NCBI GenBank assembly: GCA_947472795.1
Contig: CANJBL010000022.1
Coordinates: forward strand, 1 to 34,598
From: Fidelibacterota bacterium
GTDB lineage: Bacteria; Pseudomonadota; Alphaproteobacteria; Rhodospirillales; Rhodospirillaceae
Reading direction: 5' to 3'
Length of the DNA stretch: 34,598 bases
Each line of letters starts with the position of its first letter. The first letter of the stretch is position 1. Made by a program: the position numbers and the translations under genes. Below are positions 15,170 through 22,953 of the stretch, piece after piece. The notes beneath the pieces were generated by a model. That model searched no databases. It was not told the origin of the DNA and saw only the letters and a program-made list of their open reading frames with translations.

Positions 15170-15649
15170 CTATGGCCCCGGATTGTTTGACGGAGCCGGT
15201 GACGCAGGAGGTGCCGCAACGGCCGGAGGTGCCCCATCGGGCGGTGCATCGGTGGCAGGTGTGCGGTCGAATTGGATATTCGGCCCCAAACCGGGTAAAT
15301 CGTCGCGCGGCTGAGCAGGCATGCCTGGAATCATGCGCCCGCTCACTTGCCCCAATCCCACCATGGAATAAAGGGGGCACGTCGGTTTGGTCTCGCCTTC
15401 CTTCGCGCGCCGGGCAACATGGTTGATGACTTTCTCTGTGCCGGTGAAGTAGGTGCACTTCATCATCGCAAGGCCGTTGGCGGGCGCATCGACCTGCTCG
15501 CTGGGTGCGATCAGAATGCCATAGCCGTTGTTGTGGGCAGCAATGCCTGCCAGCACTAATCCGAAAGCTAGACCCAGGCCTATTTTGCGAATGAGCCGTT
15601 TGGTCATTTCTTCCGGTGTGTGGCGCGGGGTCCAGCCGGTAGCGGTCAC
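15170..15649 (-). CDS. Membrane-anchored or exported protein with Pro/Ala-rich tail
   Basis: A 159-residue protein of unknown function. GTG 15649 has GGAGGAG six bases upstream and is preferred; an in-frame ATG at the M-T-K-R residue is the alternative. Residues 20-40 form one hydrophobic segment (I-G-L-G-L-A-F-G-L-V-L-A-G-I-A) that is either a signal anchor or a signal peptide. The middle has two Cys (M-K-C-T-Y-F-T-G and P-T-C-P-L) in a region resembling small exported proteins with a K-C-x-Y-F-T-G motif. The last 40 residues are low-complexity Pro/Ala. It sits between the porin gene and the PH-domain gene, all on the minus strand. Confidence 0.72.
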   Translation of the reverse strand: MTATGWTPRHTPEEMTKRLIRKIGLGLAFGLVLAGIAAHNNGYGILIAPSEQVDAPANGLAMMKCTYFTGTEKVINHVARRAKEGETKPTCPLYSMVGLGQVSGRMIPGMPAQPRDDLPGLGPNIQFDRTPATDAPPDGAPPAVAAPPASPAPSNNPGP

Positions 15650-15672
15650 GCGGTCTCCTCCCTGGCAAGAAT

Positions 15673-17028
15673 TCAGGGTTCGAAGTTGTACTTGAGTTTC
15701 ACCTGGCCATAAATCGCATTCGTACGAGTGATGCCAAAAGCCGGACCAGGCATGAAAAATCCGCCGTAAAACTCAATTTCAAGCCCCTGACGATCGCGGT
15801 TGCCGTAAGCAACGTCGACGGCATTGCCGGCATTCCGGGCGACGCCCACCGGCTGTCTGTTCAGACGCGCTGCCACCCAGCCGCCCTTGGCGTCGTCGAG
15901 AACGTAGTGATGCACCAGTAGATCCAACGAGCTTTGCTCGTTTGGCCGAAAGCCAGTTGCGAGCGTCGCGACGGCCAAATTGGAAAGATCCGCATCCAAA
16001 GCTTCGCCATAGTATTTAAAGCGCGCGACGCCGCCAAAATCTCCGCGATATTCCTGCAAACCTGTTGCACGGTAGCGATGATCAACGCCGTCGCCCGGCG
16101 TACCATCGCCGGAGCCCCGGGCGTAGCTGGCGGCGACGTAAGGCTGCCACTTACTTTGGGTGAACCTATAAAGCGCGCCGGTATCATACGCGTAAGCTTT
16201 CAGATCCTCGCGCAATGTGTGTCCGCGTAGAATCGAAACATCCGCCCAATAGGAAGCCACGCCATCGGGCAATGTACCGCGCAGGCGCGGGCCGAAATAT
16301 GTCTGGTCGGAAATCCCCGGCACGTTCACCAGGTTCTGCGCAATAATGAACCCGCCGACGCGCAGCGCCGGGGTGAAATTATGCTCATACGTTGCGATGT
16401 AGTTGACGCTGTGATGCTCGTCGTGGAATCGGAAGAAGTTGTTGGGCACCCAGTCGCGCGTGGCTACCACCACCTGGGTAAAGTCGGTTGGCGTACGGTA
16501 CTGCAGCTGAATGGCATCATTCTTGTGGTCCGAACTGGCAAAGAGCCAGTTGCGGTAGTCGGTCATACGCGTGAGTCCCACGATCGCGACAGCGCCCGGT
16601 AAAGGTTCCCAACGGGCATAGATCTCACCGGGTTCTAACTCCATCCTGTATTCTTCGGGAGCCCCGGTATGGCGCACAATGGTTTCGCGCTTTAACCGCA
16701 TCGTTATCAGAAAGCGGAAATTTCCGGGATCGTCATAGAGCAGAAGCGGCTGCAGTATCGGCCGTACTGTCCAGATGTCGTCAGGCTGAACCGAGTTGAA
16801 ATCACGCTCCAGCTGCAAGCGGCTTTCAAAGTGGGTCACAAGACCCATGGACCATTTATCATTGATGATGAAAGGTGCCGCCGGCGGCGCATCGGGCGGC
16901 AGCGGCGGCGGTGGTCCAGCCGGTTCGCCTGCAAATACAGACGTCGGTGAGCCTATGGCCAACAGCACATTGAGCACGGCCGCCAGGACATGCCGGCGTG
17001 CACGCATCTGATGCGAAAAGAAGATCAT
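15673..17028 (-). CDS. Alginate-export-like outer-membrane porin
   Basis: A 451-residue protein with a signal peptide (about residues 8-33, ending S-V-F-A-G), a Pro-rich linker (P-P-P-P-L-P-P-D-A-P-P-A-A-P) and then alternating hydrophobic strands of a beta-barrel. The barrel pattern and the stretch R-L-Q-L-E-R-D-F through F-G-P-R-L-R-G resemble the alginate_exp (AlgE-like) family of 18-stranded porins that pass anionic polysaccharides or small solutes. The substrate is not inferable here, since no alginate biosynthesis genes are present. The C-terminus ends Y-N-F-E-P, with an aromatic two residues before the end. The start may be ATG 17028 or ATG 17007; neither has a strong ribosome-binding site. 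Confidence 0.78.
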   Translation of the reverse strand: MIFFSHQMRARRHVLAAVLNVLLAIGSPTSVFAGEPAGPPPPLPPDAPPAAPFIINDKWSMGLVTHFESRLQLERDFNSVQPDDIWTVRPILQPLLLYDDPGNFRFLITMRLKRETIVRHTGAPEEYRMELEPGEIYARWEPLPGAVAIVGLTRMTDYRNWLFASSDHKNDAIQLQYRTPTDFTQVVVATRDWVPNNFFRFHDEHHSVNYIATYEHNFTPALRVGGFIIAQNLVNVPGISDQTYFGPRLRGTLPDGVASYWADVSILRGHTLREDLKAYAYDTGALYRFTQSKWQPYVAASYARGSGDGTPGDGVDHRYRATGLQEYRGDFGGVARFKYYGEALDADLSNLAVATLATGFRPNEQSSLDLLVHHYVLDDAKGGWVAARLNRQPVGVARNAGNAVDVAYGNRDRQGLEIEFYGGFFMPGPAFGITRTNAIYGQVKLKYNFEP

Positions 17029-17295
17029 CCCCGAAGACGGCTGAAGTAGATTTAAGCCTAATCTGAAGAGACCATAGGGCGAGCAGGGAGTAATCCAAAG
17101 CAGAAATATGCTTTTATCCCAAGAACTTGTGGCTCAATTTCATCAGCCTAGCATCATGTTGACGGTGGGCCGGGCGAGACCTCTAATGAAAGACCGCCGT
17201 GAATTTCAAATCTCCGTACCCAGCTATGTCGGGTCAGTTCGATGCTCTAGTCTTGTTGATGGGAAGCTCCACGCGGAGCCTTAAGGGAGAATGCC

Positions 17296-17988
17296 ATGCG
17301 TCGAATGCCAATTCTGAAAATCCTTTGGCTCGCACTGCTCGTGACGAGCGCCGTGTTTACAGCCGGGAGCTTCGCGCCGAGCGTTCGCGCCGATGAAGAT
17401 GATCCCGTAAAGGCAGAGTTGGAAAAGGCTGCCAATGCCGCTGCTGTGGCCAAGGCAGGGGACCTTCTGCGCAATCCCCAGTCACCTGTTATCGGCAATA
17501 CCAAGGCCGATACAACCATCGTCATTTTCACGGATTATCAGTGTCCTTACTGCAAGGCGGCGGAGCCGCGCGTCTTGCAACTCACCAAGGACGATCCCGG
17601 CGTGAAGGTCGTGATCAAGGAATTCCCAATTCTTGGACCTGCATCCGTCGTGGCGACCAAGGCTGCGCTCGCCGCTGTGAAACAGGGCAAGTATGAAGCC
17701 TTTCATAATGCATTGATGGCCTTCCGCGGCACGTTGACGGAGGACGTGATCTTTTCGACGGCGAAGACTGTGGGTTTAGATGTGGAACGGCTGAAGAAGG
17801 ATATGATCACGCCCGAGATTACCGATCAGATTATCGACAACTACAATCTCGCCCGTGCCATGAAAATATCGGTGACGCCCGGCTATATGGTGAATAGCCA
17901 CGTCCTGTCAGGCGTCTCCGCCAAGACTATGACGTCGCAGATCAACTTCCCTCGGGAAGTAGCCGCGGCGCGCGCTGCCGGCAAATAG
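17296..17988 (+). CDS. DsbA-like periplasmic thiol-disulphide oxidoreductase
   Basis: A 230-residue exported protein with a signal peptide (residues 1-32) and a thioredoxin-fold domain of the DsbA/Com1 type. The active site is C83-P-Y-C86 in F-T-D-Y-Q-C-P-Y-C. The cis-Pro loop reads S-V-T-P-G-Y-M-V-N, where family members usually have T-P-x-F. A helical N-terminal stretch (about residues 36-60) could mediate dimerisation, as in ScsC or BdbD-like proteins. It would oxidise or isomerise disulphides in the periplasm, possibly relevant to the Cys-rich exported proteins nearby. GGGAG lies five bases before the ATG. It is monocistronic and followed by a hairpin terminator. Confidence 0.9.
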   Translation: MRRMPILKILWLALLVTSAVFTAGSFAPSVRADEDDPVKAELEKAANAAAVAKAGDLLRNPQSPVIGNTKADTTIVIFTDYQCPYCKAAEPRVLQLTKDDPGVKVVIKEFPILGPASVVATKAALAAVKQGKYEAFHNALMAFRGTLTEDVIFSTAKTVGLDVERLKKDMITPEITDQIIDNYNLARAMKISVTPGYMVNSHVLSGVSAKTMTSQINFPREVAAARAAGK

Positions 17989-18009
17989 ACACTATTCAAT
18001 TATTCAAAG

Positions 18010-18039
18010 TACGGCGGCCCTTGGCTCGGGGCCGCCGTA
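18010..18039. terminator. Hairpin terminator between converging genes
   Basis: The arms TACGGCGGCCC (18010-18020) and GGGCCGCCGTA (18029-18039) form a perfect 11-bp stem with an eight-base loop. It sits between the DsbA-like gene end (17988) and the lipoprotein gene end (18071, minus). Only short T-runs flank it, a CTTTGAAT on the minus strand, so it is probably a bidirectional terminator of moderate strength. Confidence 0.7.
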
Positions 18040-18070
18040 TGAATACAGCATAAGCAGATTGTGCGCGCTT

Positions 18071-18316
18071 CTAGTACCGGCGGTACCAGCCGTTGCACGA
18101 GTCGTCGAAGCTACGGGCGCACCACATGCGGTGCTCGCGGAGCGCCATGCGGCGATCAAAAGCCCGATCTGAATAGTGATCGTGCCACCAACGCTGATGG
18201 GAATCATCAAAGGTTACGTCATAATAAGTGTCGTCGTAATAGCCAGATCCGCCGCCACACGCGGCGAGGGATAACAGGCTGCAAGCGGCGAAAACGGCAA
18301 GGCCAATGCGTTTCAT
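18071..18316 (-). CDS. Small lipoprotein, Asp/Tyr/His-rich
   Basis: An 81-residue protein with a lipoprotein signal ending in the lipobox L-A-A-C (Cys about residue 19), followed by G-G-G-S-G. The mature part is rich in Tyr, Asp, His, Trp and Arg (Y-Y-D-D-T-Y-Y-D, W-W-H-D-H-Y) with two further Cys near the C-terminus. No family is recognised. ATG 18316 is preferred over ATG 18328 because GGAGAG lies just upstream and the charged M-K-R start fits a lipoprotein signal. A short dyad GGGGA-TAAG-TCCCC (18329-18342) lies in the leader. Confidence 0.75.
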   Translation of the reverse strand: MKRIGLAVFAACSLLSLAACGGGSGYYDDTYYDVTFDDSHQRWWHDHYSDRAFDRRMALREHRMWCARSFDDSCNGWYRRY

Positions 18317-18390
18317 AAATCTCTCCATGGGGATAAGTCCCCTTACAGAGCAAAACGCATCATTTTCAGCTTAGTTCCGGCACATATCCG

Positions 18391-19152
18391 TTAGGGCGCC
18401 TTGGCAGCGCCCAATAGCTCTTCTTTGAGGAATTTAACCGTACGGGAGAGGCCGTCCACACCGTTTTTGTTGTTCATATTGGTGCCAAAGCCGTGGGCTT
18501 CGCCGGGATAGGTCACCAATTCCACGCGCCCTCCCTGGGCTTTCGCGTCGCGCGCCAATTCTTCACCGGCTTCGACGGGTATGATTTGATCGGCGGTGCC
18601 ATGCAGGATCAAAAGCGGCGGATAATGCCGAACGACGTTCTTCAAGGGCCATGGCTCGGTTCCGTAATAGACGACAGCGGCACTGATTTTAGGGTCCAAA
18701 ACGACGGCGCCGGCGGCAAGGATGCCGCCGTTGGAAAAGCCTACCAAAGCAATTTTGCCGTTGGACTGCTTCTGCCTCAGAATGTTGTCGGCGACGTCGT
18801 CGATCAACCGCGCCCAAGACTCATATCGGTCTTCAAATTCGCCATTTCTGCCTTCTTCGTCGGCCCGGCTGTAGTAATAGACGATGTAAGCATCAATGCC
18901 TGCGCTCGCCAAAGTAGCGGCATAGTGATTGTAGTCGGCAATGCGCTTGCCTGAAATGCCGCCGGCACCATGTAGCATCAAAGCGGTAGGGCGCGGGGCC
19001 TCGCCGGGGGCGTGAAAATGAATCACGCGCACCTCTCGTTCCCTGGCCGGAATTTTCATTTCCGTGCCTTGAACGTCCACGTCTGCCTTCGCGTCAGGCG
19101 CGAAAAATGCTAGCGGCAAAAGCGCAGCGATACAGATGATCAGTTGCTTCAT
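18391..19152 (-). CDS. Dienelactone-hydrolase-like exported alpha/beta hydrolase
   Basis: A 253-residue protein with a signal peptide (residues 1-23, ending D-A-K-A) and an alpha/beta-hydrolase fold of the dienelactone hydrolase family. The catalytic elements are the nucleophile elbow G-F-S-N-G-G (Ser about residue 140), the acid in H-G-T-A-D-Q-I-I-P and the His in G-E-A-H-G-F. The oxyanion region is L-M-L-H-G-A-G-G. A Ser nucleophile replaces the Cys of classical dienelactone hydrolase, so a general esterase or peptidase-like activity in the periplasm is more likely. ATG 19152 is chosen because the signal peptide starts there; a longer frame to 19257 adds 35 unlikely residues. Confidence 0.85.
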   Translation of the reverse strand: MKQLIICIAALLPLAFFAPDAKADVDVQGTEMKIPAREREVRVIHFHAPGEAPRPTALMLHGAGGISGKRIADYNHYAATLASAGIDAYIVYYYSRADEEGRNGEFEDRYESWARLIDDVADNILRQKQSNGKIALVGFSNGGILAAGAVVLDPKISAAVVYYGTEPWPLKNVVRHYPPLLILHGTADQIIPVEAGEELARDAKAQGGRVELVTYPGEAHGFGTNMNNKNGVDGLSRTVKFLKEELLGAAKAP

Positions 19153-19517
19153 GGAAAGCCCCGCTGCTTTTGAATGAACGGCTAATTCTATGTCTTCTGC
19201 CGTCGTTCTCACAGCCCAAGGTTCGTCGGCCCCCCTCCTTAGCCGCTTGCAGTGCACAAAAAGCCGACTTTCAAAGGAAAGCCCCTTTTCTTGTGTCGAA
19301 TACGTTGACGGCGTTCCCGACTTCGAGAAGACTTATCTCCAAGTGGGGCTACTTCTCGTTGAACTCAATCCAAACCTTGAGCGTTTAAGGTGGCGAGAAG
19401 AATGCGGACGGCCGGGAGGGCGGGACGCTGAAGTTTCCAACACAGCTCTGGAAGAGGAGAGCGCATCTCCTGAGCCACGACGTATGGCCGCAGTTTGCCG
19501 CGGCCATTATCTTTGTC

Positions 19518-21062
19518 TTGCTGGCTATTGTGATTCTTGCCACTTATCGGGACTACGGCATCGGCTGGGATGGCCGCGTCCAAAGCATCTATGGCCGCAA
19601 GATGCTCGACTACTACCTCAGCGTTTTCCGCGATCAATCTGTCTTCTGGTACTCGGACTTACGTTTTTACGGTGGGTTCTTCGATCTTATTGCGGCAGCG
19701 GCCGACAGATTTTCTCCTTTCGGGGAATACGAAACACGGCACCTGTTGGGTGGAGCCCTGCTCCTCATAGGTCTGTTTGGAGCGTGGCGTCTCACACGTC
19801 TTCTCGCAGGCGCGCGCGCGGCGCTCATTGCTCTCGTGCTATTGGTATCGACGCCGTTGCTTTTTGGCCATGCCTTTATAAATCCAAAAGACAGCCCCTT
19901 TGCATGGCTATTGGTGTGGGTGCTGTATTTCTCTTGTCAGGTCATTGCTCGCGGTGGGTCGCTGGTGACGTATGTGGGGCTCGCCATTACCCTTGGCCTT
20001 GCGCTCGGCACGAAAGTGATGGCCGTGGGCTATATCGTTTACCTCGTCGCCATTCTCGTTTTTGGCGCGGCTATAGCGTGGTGGTGTGGAAAGCGAGGGC
20101 AGGCCTGGGTGCGCACGCGTACCCTAACGCCGGTGCTGCTCATGGTCGCGCCTTGGGCTTTCCTGATCATGACCTTTTTCTGGCCGTGGGCGGTGCAACG
20201 GCCTGACGCTTTTGTTGGATCCATCGCTGAGTTCCTGAGATTTCCGCACAGGGTTCCGGTGTTATGGGATGGCGAGACGATGACGTCCACTCAGCCGCCC
20301 GCGCTGTATCTGCCAATGATGTTGCTGCTGCAATTGCCGGAGATCGTCCTCGCTGGCCTCTTACTGGCACTGACATTTGCGGCCCTGCACATGCGCGGGC
20401 AAACTCTGTCCGTCTTTAGCCGTGTGCGCACACTCCAATTCCTGCTCATTGCCGCGGCGGCGTTTGCTCCGGTAGCAGCGTTCATGGTGTTGCGGCCCAC
20501 CGTGTATAACGGTATGCGGCAATACTTGTTTATCGTGCCGCCTTTGGTCATTTTGGCAGCGGTTGGTTTCGATATTGCGCTGACGCATGCGGCGCGGTGG
20601 CGAGCCGAAGCCGTGATTGGCCTAGCGCTGATATTGGGTTTGGCGGCAAGTCGCGAGACCCTGCTGATGGCGAGCATCCATCCTTACGAATATATTGCTT
20701 TCAATTCTCTTGATGGGGATCTCGCCAACGTTGGTCGTAAGTTCGAGTTGGATTATTGGGGTACGTCGCTGGGCGAGGCGGGGCAAGCCCTGACTCGGAT
20801 TTTGGCCAAGGGCCACTTCGCCACTGTGCCAAAGGTCTATGTCTGCGGCGACAACATATCTGCCGACTATTTCATGCCTGACACAGTTGAGTTCACTGAC
20901 AAGATCGACACAGCGGATTTCGTTATGGCCCCGCTTGTGGCAGTCTGCCAAAACGTGCTGCGCCGCCCAGCTCGTACCGTCGTGGAGATCAAGCGCGACG
21001 GCGCAATTCTCAGTCGCGTTTTGGATGTGCGCCCCAGTCAGGCGGCGGCGTCGCTCCGCTGA
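19518..21062 (+). CDS. GT-C fold membrane glycosyltransferase (GT39/PMT-like), start uncertain
   Basis: At least 514 residues with about ten transmembrane helices. The first extracytoplasmic loop carries G-I-G-W-D-G and later N-P-K-D-S-P-F, matching the acidic catalytic loops of GT39/PMT and ArnT-like enzymes that use polyprenyl-phosphate sugars. TTG 19518 is the first possible start in frame, yet it cuts the first helix in half: the frame stays open upstream to a TAA at 19386 and encodes W-K-R-R-A-H-L-L-S-H-D-V-W-P-Q-F-A-A-A-I-I-F-V-L before it, a natural start of such a protein. An ATG at 19402 would reach it after one frameshift before 19428. The gene therefore either uses a non-standard start or carries a frameshift (see findings). 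It would glycosylate lipid or protein in the periplasm. Confidence 0.8.
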   Translation: MLAIVILATYRDYGIGWDGRVQSIYGRKMLDYYLSVFRDQSVFWYSDLRFYGGFFDLIAAAADRFSPFGEYETRHLLGGALLLIGLFGAWRLTRLLAGARAALIALVLLVSTPLLFGHAFINPKDSPFAWLLVWVLYFSCQVIARGGSLVTYVGLAITLGLALGTKVMAVGYIVYLVAILVFGAAIAWWCGKRGQAWVRTRTLTPVLLMVAPWAFLIMTFFWPWAVQRPDAFVGSIAEFLRFPHRVPVLWDGETMTSTQPPALYLPMMLLLQLPEIVLAGLLLALTFAALHMRGQTLSVFSRVRTLQFLLIAAAAFAPVAAFMVLRPTVYNGMRQYLFIVPPLVILAAVGFDIALTHAARWRAEAVIGLALILGLAASRETLLMASIHPYEYIAFNSLDGDLANVGRKFELDYWGTSLGEAGQALTRILAKGHFATVPKVYVCGDNISADYFMPDTVEFTDKIDTADFVMAPLVAVCQNVLRRPARTVVEIKRDGAILSRVLDVRPSQAAASLR

Positions 21063-21151
21063 TTTCTGTACGTAGCTCTGCGCCTAAATTCGTCACGTGG
21101 TTTTGTCATGTCGCGCATGCTAGCCTCTCACAGCCTTTTTGGGGGGCTGCC

Positions 21152-21391
21152 ATGAGCGACTATATTTGCCTGATCTTCGGGCGGGACGACGCAGTCCTCG
21201 CCGTCCACTCTTTCGCGCAGCCAGATCTCAACGAAGCTATTCGCAACGCCGTGGCATTGACATTGTGCGTCAGGGATACGCGCGGATTTCAGCTCTGGTC
21301 CGGCGGTAAAATCGTTTCGTCGCAGTTATCGAAGGGCGGAACTTCTTGGACGGATGCCGTGCCGGAACTGGCTGAGCCCCTCACGATCTGA
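21152..21391 (+). CDS. Small cytosolic protein, function unknown
   Basis: A 79-residue protein without signal peptide or membrane helix. The sequence has an alternating pattern at the start (Y-I-C-L-I-F-G-R-D-D-A-V-L-A-V) and a helix (L-N-E-A-I-R-N-A-V-A-L-T-L), which may be a small alpha/beta fold. A G-run (21141-21146) lies six bases before the ATG. It stands alone 90 bases after the glycosyltransferase gene. I do not recognise a family. Confidence 0.6.
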   Translation: MSDYICLIFGRDDAVLAVHSFAQPDLNEAIRNAVALTLCVRDTRGFQLWSGGKIVSSQLSKGGTSWTDAVPELAEPLTI

Positions 21392-21504
21392 ATTGCGGCT
21401 TGATGAGACGGTATGCGCAGCGAGCCAGTTACATATCCCTGCCGTAGGAACTAAGACCTGCGAGCCGTCTTTATGCCTATAGACCTGACGTGGAGACTTT
21501 GGAT

Positions 21505-21591
21505 TTAGACTCTCCAGATCACGAGCGCCAGAAAAACCAAGTCGGCGGTAACAACAACAGCGCCAAGGGTGAAGGAGAGGAGAAGGGCCAT
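21505..21591 (-). CDS. Candidate 28-residue single-helix membrane peptide
   Basis: Reading the minus strand from ATG 21591 gives a short peptide beginning M-A-L-L-L-S-F-T-L-G-A-V-V-V and ending L-V-I-W-R-V with TAA at 21505. Almost the whole length is one hydrophobic helix, the layout of known small membrane peptides. AGGA lies about nine bases upstream. The frame is open for another 40 codons upstream (with residues such as S-F-R-N-P-R just before the Met), so this could instead be the remnant C-terminus of a larger membrane protein. No homologue is recalled. Confidence 0.25.
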   Translation of the reverse strand: MALLLSFTLGAVVVTADLVFLALVIWRV

Positions 21592-21735
21592 GCGGGGGTT
21601 CCTGAACGACAGACTGCTCTCAAAACAAAACGGCAATGCGGCACTAAGGTTCCCAATAGTTGCAAGACACGGTTTGGTCACAAGGAGTAGGGCTTGATCC
21701 AGGGGCGAAATATACCAATTTCATTGCCATAATTT

Positions 21736-21761
21736 AGGTCCCTCCAGGACCTCCAGGAGGT
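21736..21761 (+). promoter_or_regulatory. Overlapping hairpins that include the lipoprotein ribosome-binding site
   Basis: Two hairpins share bases and exclude each other. Hairpin A pairs AGGTCC (21736-21741) with GGACCT (21747-21752) across CTCCA. Hairpin B pairs ACCTC (21749-21753) with GAGGT (21757-21761) across CAG and buries the Shine-Dalgarno GGAGG that serves ATG 21768. Hairpin A leaves the site free. A 9-bp tandem repeat of CCTCCAGGA (21741-21758) builds this. Confidence 0.4.
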
Positions 21762-21767
21762 GCTGTG

Positions 21768-22145
21768 ATGCGTAAAATTTTATCCCTTTTAGCGAGTGTC
21801 GTGATGCTGGCTGGATGCGCCGGCAATACTCAGTACGCTTTTCAGGATCCTGCACCCGGCGAGCCCGAAGCACGCATTCCTTTTGTGCATCTCGGCGGTT
21901 TGTATAACTGGCATGCCGACAATGATCGACTGCTCTACGTCGAGGGCCGTGATCGTCAGTGGTATCGCGTCAATCTCTTCGGCCCTTGCATCGGCTTAGA
22001 ATTCGCGAGCGGGCTCCGGTTGATTCCGAGCGACAGCGCCGGGACATTCGACCGCTTCGGTTCCATTGCTATTCGCGACCAACGCTGCAAAGTGGAATCC
22101 GTAAAGAAAGTAGCGCAACCCGTGTTGACGCATCGCGATACCTAA
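21768..22145 (+). CDS. DUF6491-like lipoprotein
   Basis: A 125-residue protein with a lipoprotein signal (M-R-K-I-L-S-L-L-A-S-V-V-M-L-A-G-C, lipobox Cys at residue 17). The mature part reads I-P-F-V-x-L-G-G-L-Y-N-W-x-A-D-N-D-R-L-L-Y-V-E, then W-Y-R-V-N-L-F-G-P-C and I-R-D-Q-R-C, which match the small DUF6491 family of proteobacterial lipoproteins with two conserved Cys. Its role is unknown. ATG 21768 is preferred to GTG 21765 for its spacing from AGGAGG (21755-21760). That site can be sequestered by a local hairpin. Confidence 0.8.
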   Translation: MRKILSLLASVVMLAGCAGNTQYAFQDPAPGEPEARIPFVHLGGLYNWHADNDRLLYVEGRDRQWYRVNLFGPCIGLEFASGLRLIPSDSAGTFDRFGSIAIRDQRCKVESVKKVAQPVLTHRDT

Positions 22146-22183
22146 CGGCGTAAAAACTTCTCCGCTGTGCGCGCACCGATCAG

Positions 22184-22213
22184 AGCCATCTCCGTATCAT
22201 TTAGGAGATGGCT
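22184..22213 (+). terminator. Probable terminator after the DUF6491-like gene
   Basis: AGCCATCTCC (22184-22193) pairs perfectly with GGAGATGGCT (22204-22213) across a ten-base loop, followed by TTCTGATTTTAG. It lies 38 bases after the lipoprotein stop. The T-rich tail is interrupted, so efficiency is uncertain. Confidence 0.6.
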
Positions 22214-22336
22214 TTCTGATTTTAGAGGACGCCCTTTTCGTCAGGCGAGTCCTGCAGAAAGCGCAACTGGAACAAGCCCGCTCAAGATCGCGTTTGATTT
22301 GCGAGGGTGGGCGGAGCATTGGAGCAGGAGAAGAAA

Positions 22337-22516
22337 ATGAAACGCGTTATTAGCAGTGTTGTGTTAGCTACTGTCGTTGCGGCGTCGCTTGCCGCCTGTA
22401 CTTATCACCGAACTGTTATCGAGCATCCGGTGGCGGCTGCCCCGGCGCCGTCCACTACGACAGTGATCGTTCCAGAGAGAGACAGGCAGCCTGACGTCGT
22501 GGTGGTGCCGAACTAA
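22337..22516 (+). CDS. Very small lipoprotein
   Basis: A 59-residue protein with a lipoprotein signal (M-K-R-V-I-S-S-V-V-L-A-T-V-V-A-A-S-L-A-A-C, lipobox Cys at residue 21). The short mature part is Pro/Ala/Val-rich (H-P-V-A-A-A-P-A-P, then V-I-V-P-E-R and P-D-V-V-V-V-P-N). It would be anchored in the inner or outer membrane. AGGAG lies just before the ATG at 22337. A clear terminator follows. Similar entericidin-sized lipoproteins are common; no function can be assigned. Confidence 0.72.
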   Translation: MKRVISSVVLATVVAASLAACTYHRTVIEHPVAAAPAPSTTTVIVPERDRQPDVVVVPN

Positions 22517-22533
22517 ACCCCACATTATCTCTT

Positions 22534-22572
22534 TGTGAAACGGCCTTCTCTCGATGGGAAGGCCGTTTTCAC
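22534..22572 (+). terminator. Intrinsic terminator after the small lipoprotein gene
   Basis: AAACGGCCTTC (22538-22548) pairs with GAAGGCCGTTT (22558-22568) across TCTCGATGG, and outer bases GTG and CAC extend the stem imperfectly. The 3-prime arm ends in TTTT. It lies 18 bases after the stop at 22516. The symmetric A-run on the left makes it potentially bidirectional. Confidence 0.8.
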
Positions 22573-22624
22573 ATGGAAGAGAAAGCGGTCGGCGTTCATA
22601 TTAGGTCTCGCAAAAAAGTCCCTC

Positions 22625-22765
22625 ATGATGGCGAGAATGGCGCAGCGATCCAAGAAATCGAACGGAGATAAATCCGGTCTCTGGCTTCTCCCTCTCTTTC
22701 TCCTGATGGTTTTGATTCTGAGCGCCGTGCTCGTCATCAATCATCTTCACCCCGTCGCGCAGTAA
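22625..22765 (+). CDS. Small single-helix membrane protein (candidate)
   Basis: A frame of 46 codons with a basic N-terminus (R-M-A-Q-R-S-K-K-S-N-G-D-K) followed by one strongly hydrophobic helix (L-W-L-L-P-L-F-L-L-M-V-L-I-L-S-A-V-L-V-I) and the tail N-H-L-H-P-V-A-Q. That is the topology of a small inner-membrane protein with N-in orientation. Starts at ATG 22625, 22628 and 22637 are all in frame and none has a good ribosome-binding site. The open frame extends upstream into the terminator hairpin, where it is unlikely to be coding. Confidence 0.45.
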   Translation: MMARMAQRSKKSNGDKSGLWLLPLFLLMVLILSAVLVINHLHPVAQ

Positions 22766-22953
22766 TCCACTTTTGCAAACGAGCCGCCCGGCGCATGGAA
22801 TGTCCTGATTAGGTCGCTTCAATTGCGATCCATTTTCAATTTGCGGCCCACGACGCCGGCGCTTGTTAAATATACCGAACACCTGACGGGCTTCTTTACA
22901 GAGAATTTGTGCGCCAACCACTCAATCGCCGGGATATCCGTATTTACCGCATG

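Larger units (their letters stand above)
21392..21764. other. Gap of about 370 bp with no strong gene
   Basis: No convincing plus-strand gene is seen: an open frame at 21490-21690 begins with GTG, lacks a ribosome-binding site and is low-complexity and charged. On the minus strand a frame is open from about 21713 to 21505 and ends in a hydrophobic segment (see the 28-residue candidate). The right edge holds the promoter and leader of the lipoprotein gene at 21768. Confidence 0.5.

Noticed and set aside
19190-20206. Long plus-strand open frame of 338 codons overlapping the glycosyltransferase gene
   Set aside because: It is the out-of-frame shadow of the GT-C gene; its translation is Arg/Cys/Trp-rich with no motif, while the other frame shows clean membrane helices.
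21490-21690. 66-codon plus-strand frame in the 21.4-21.7 kb gap
   Set aside because: GTG start with no ribosome-binding site, highly charged low-complexity translation, no signal or helix. The minus-strand hydrophobic frame is at least as plausible.
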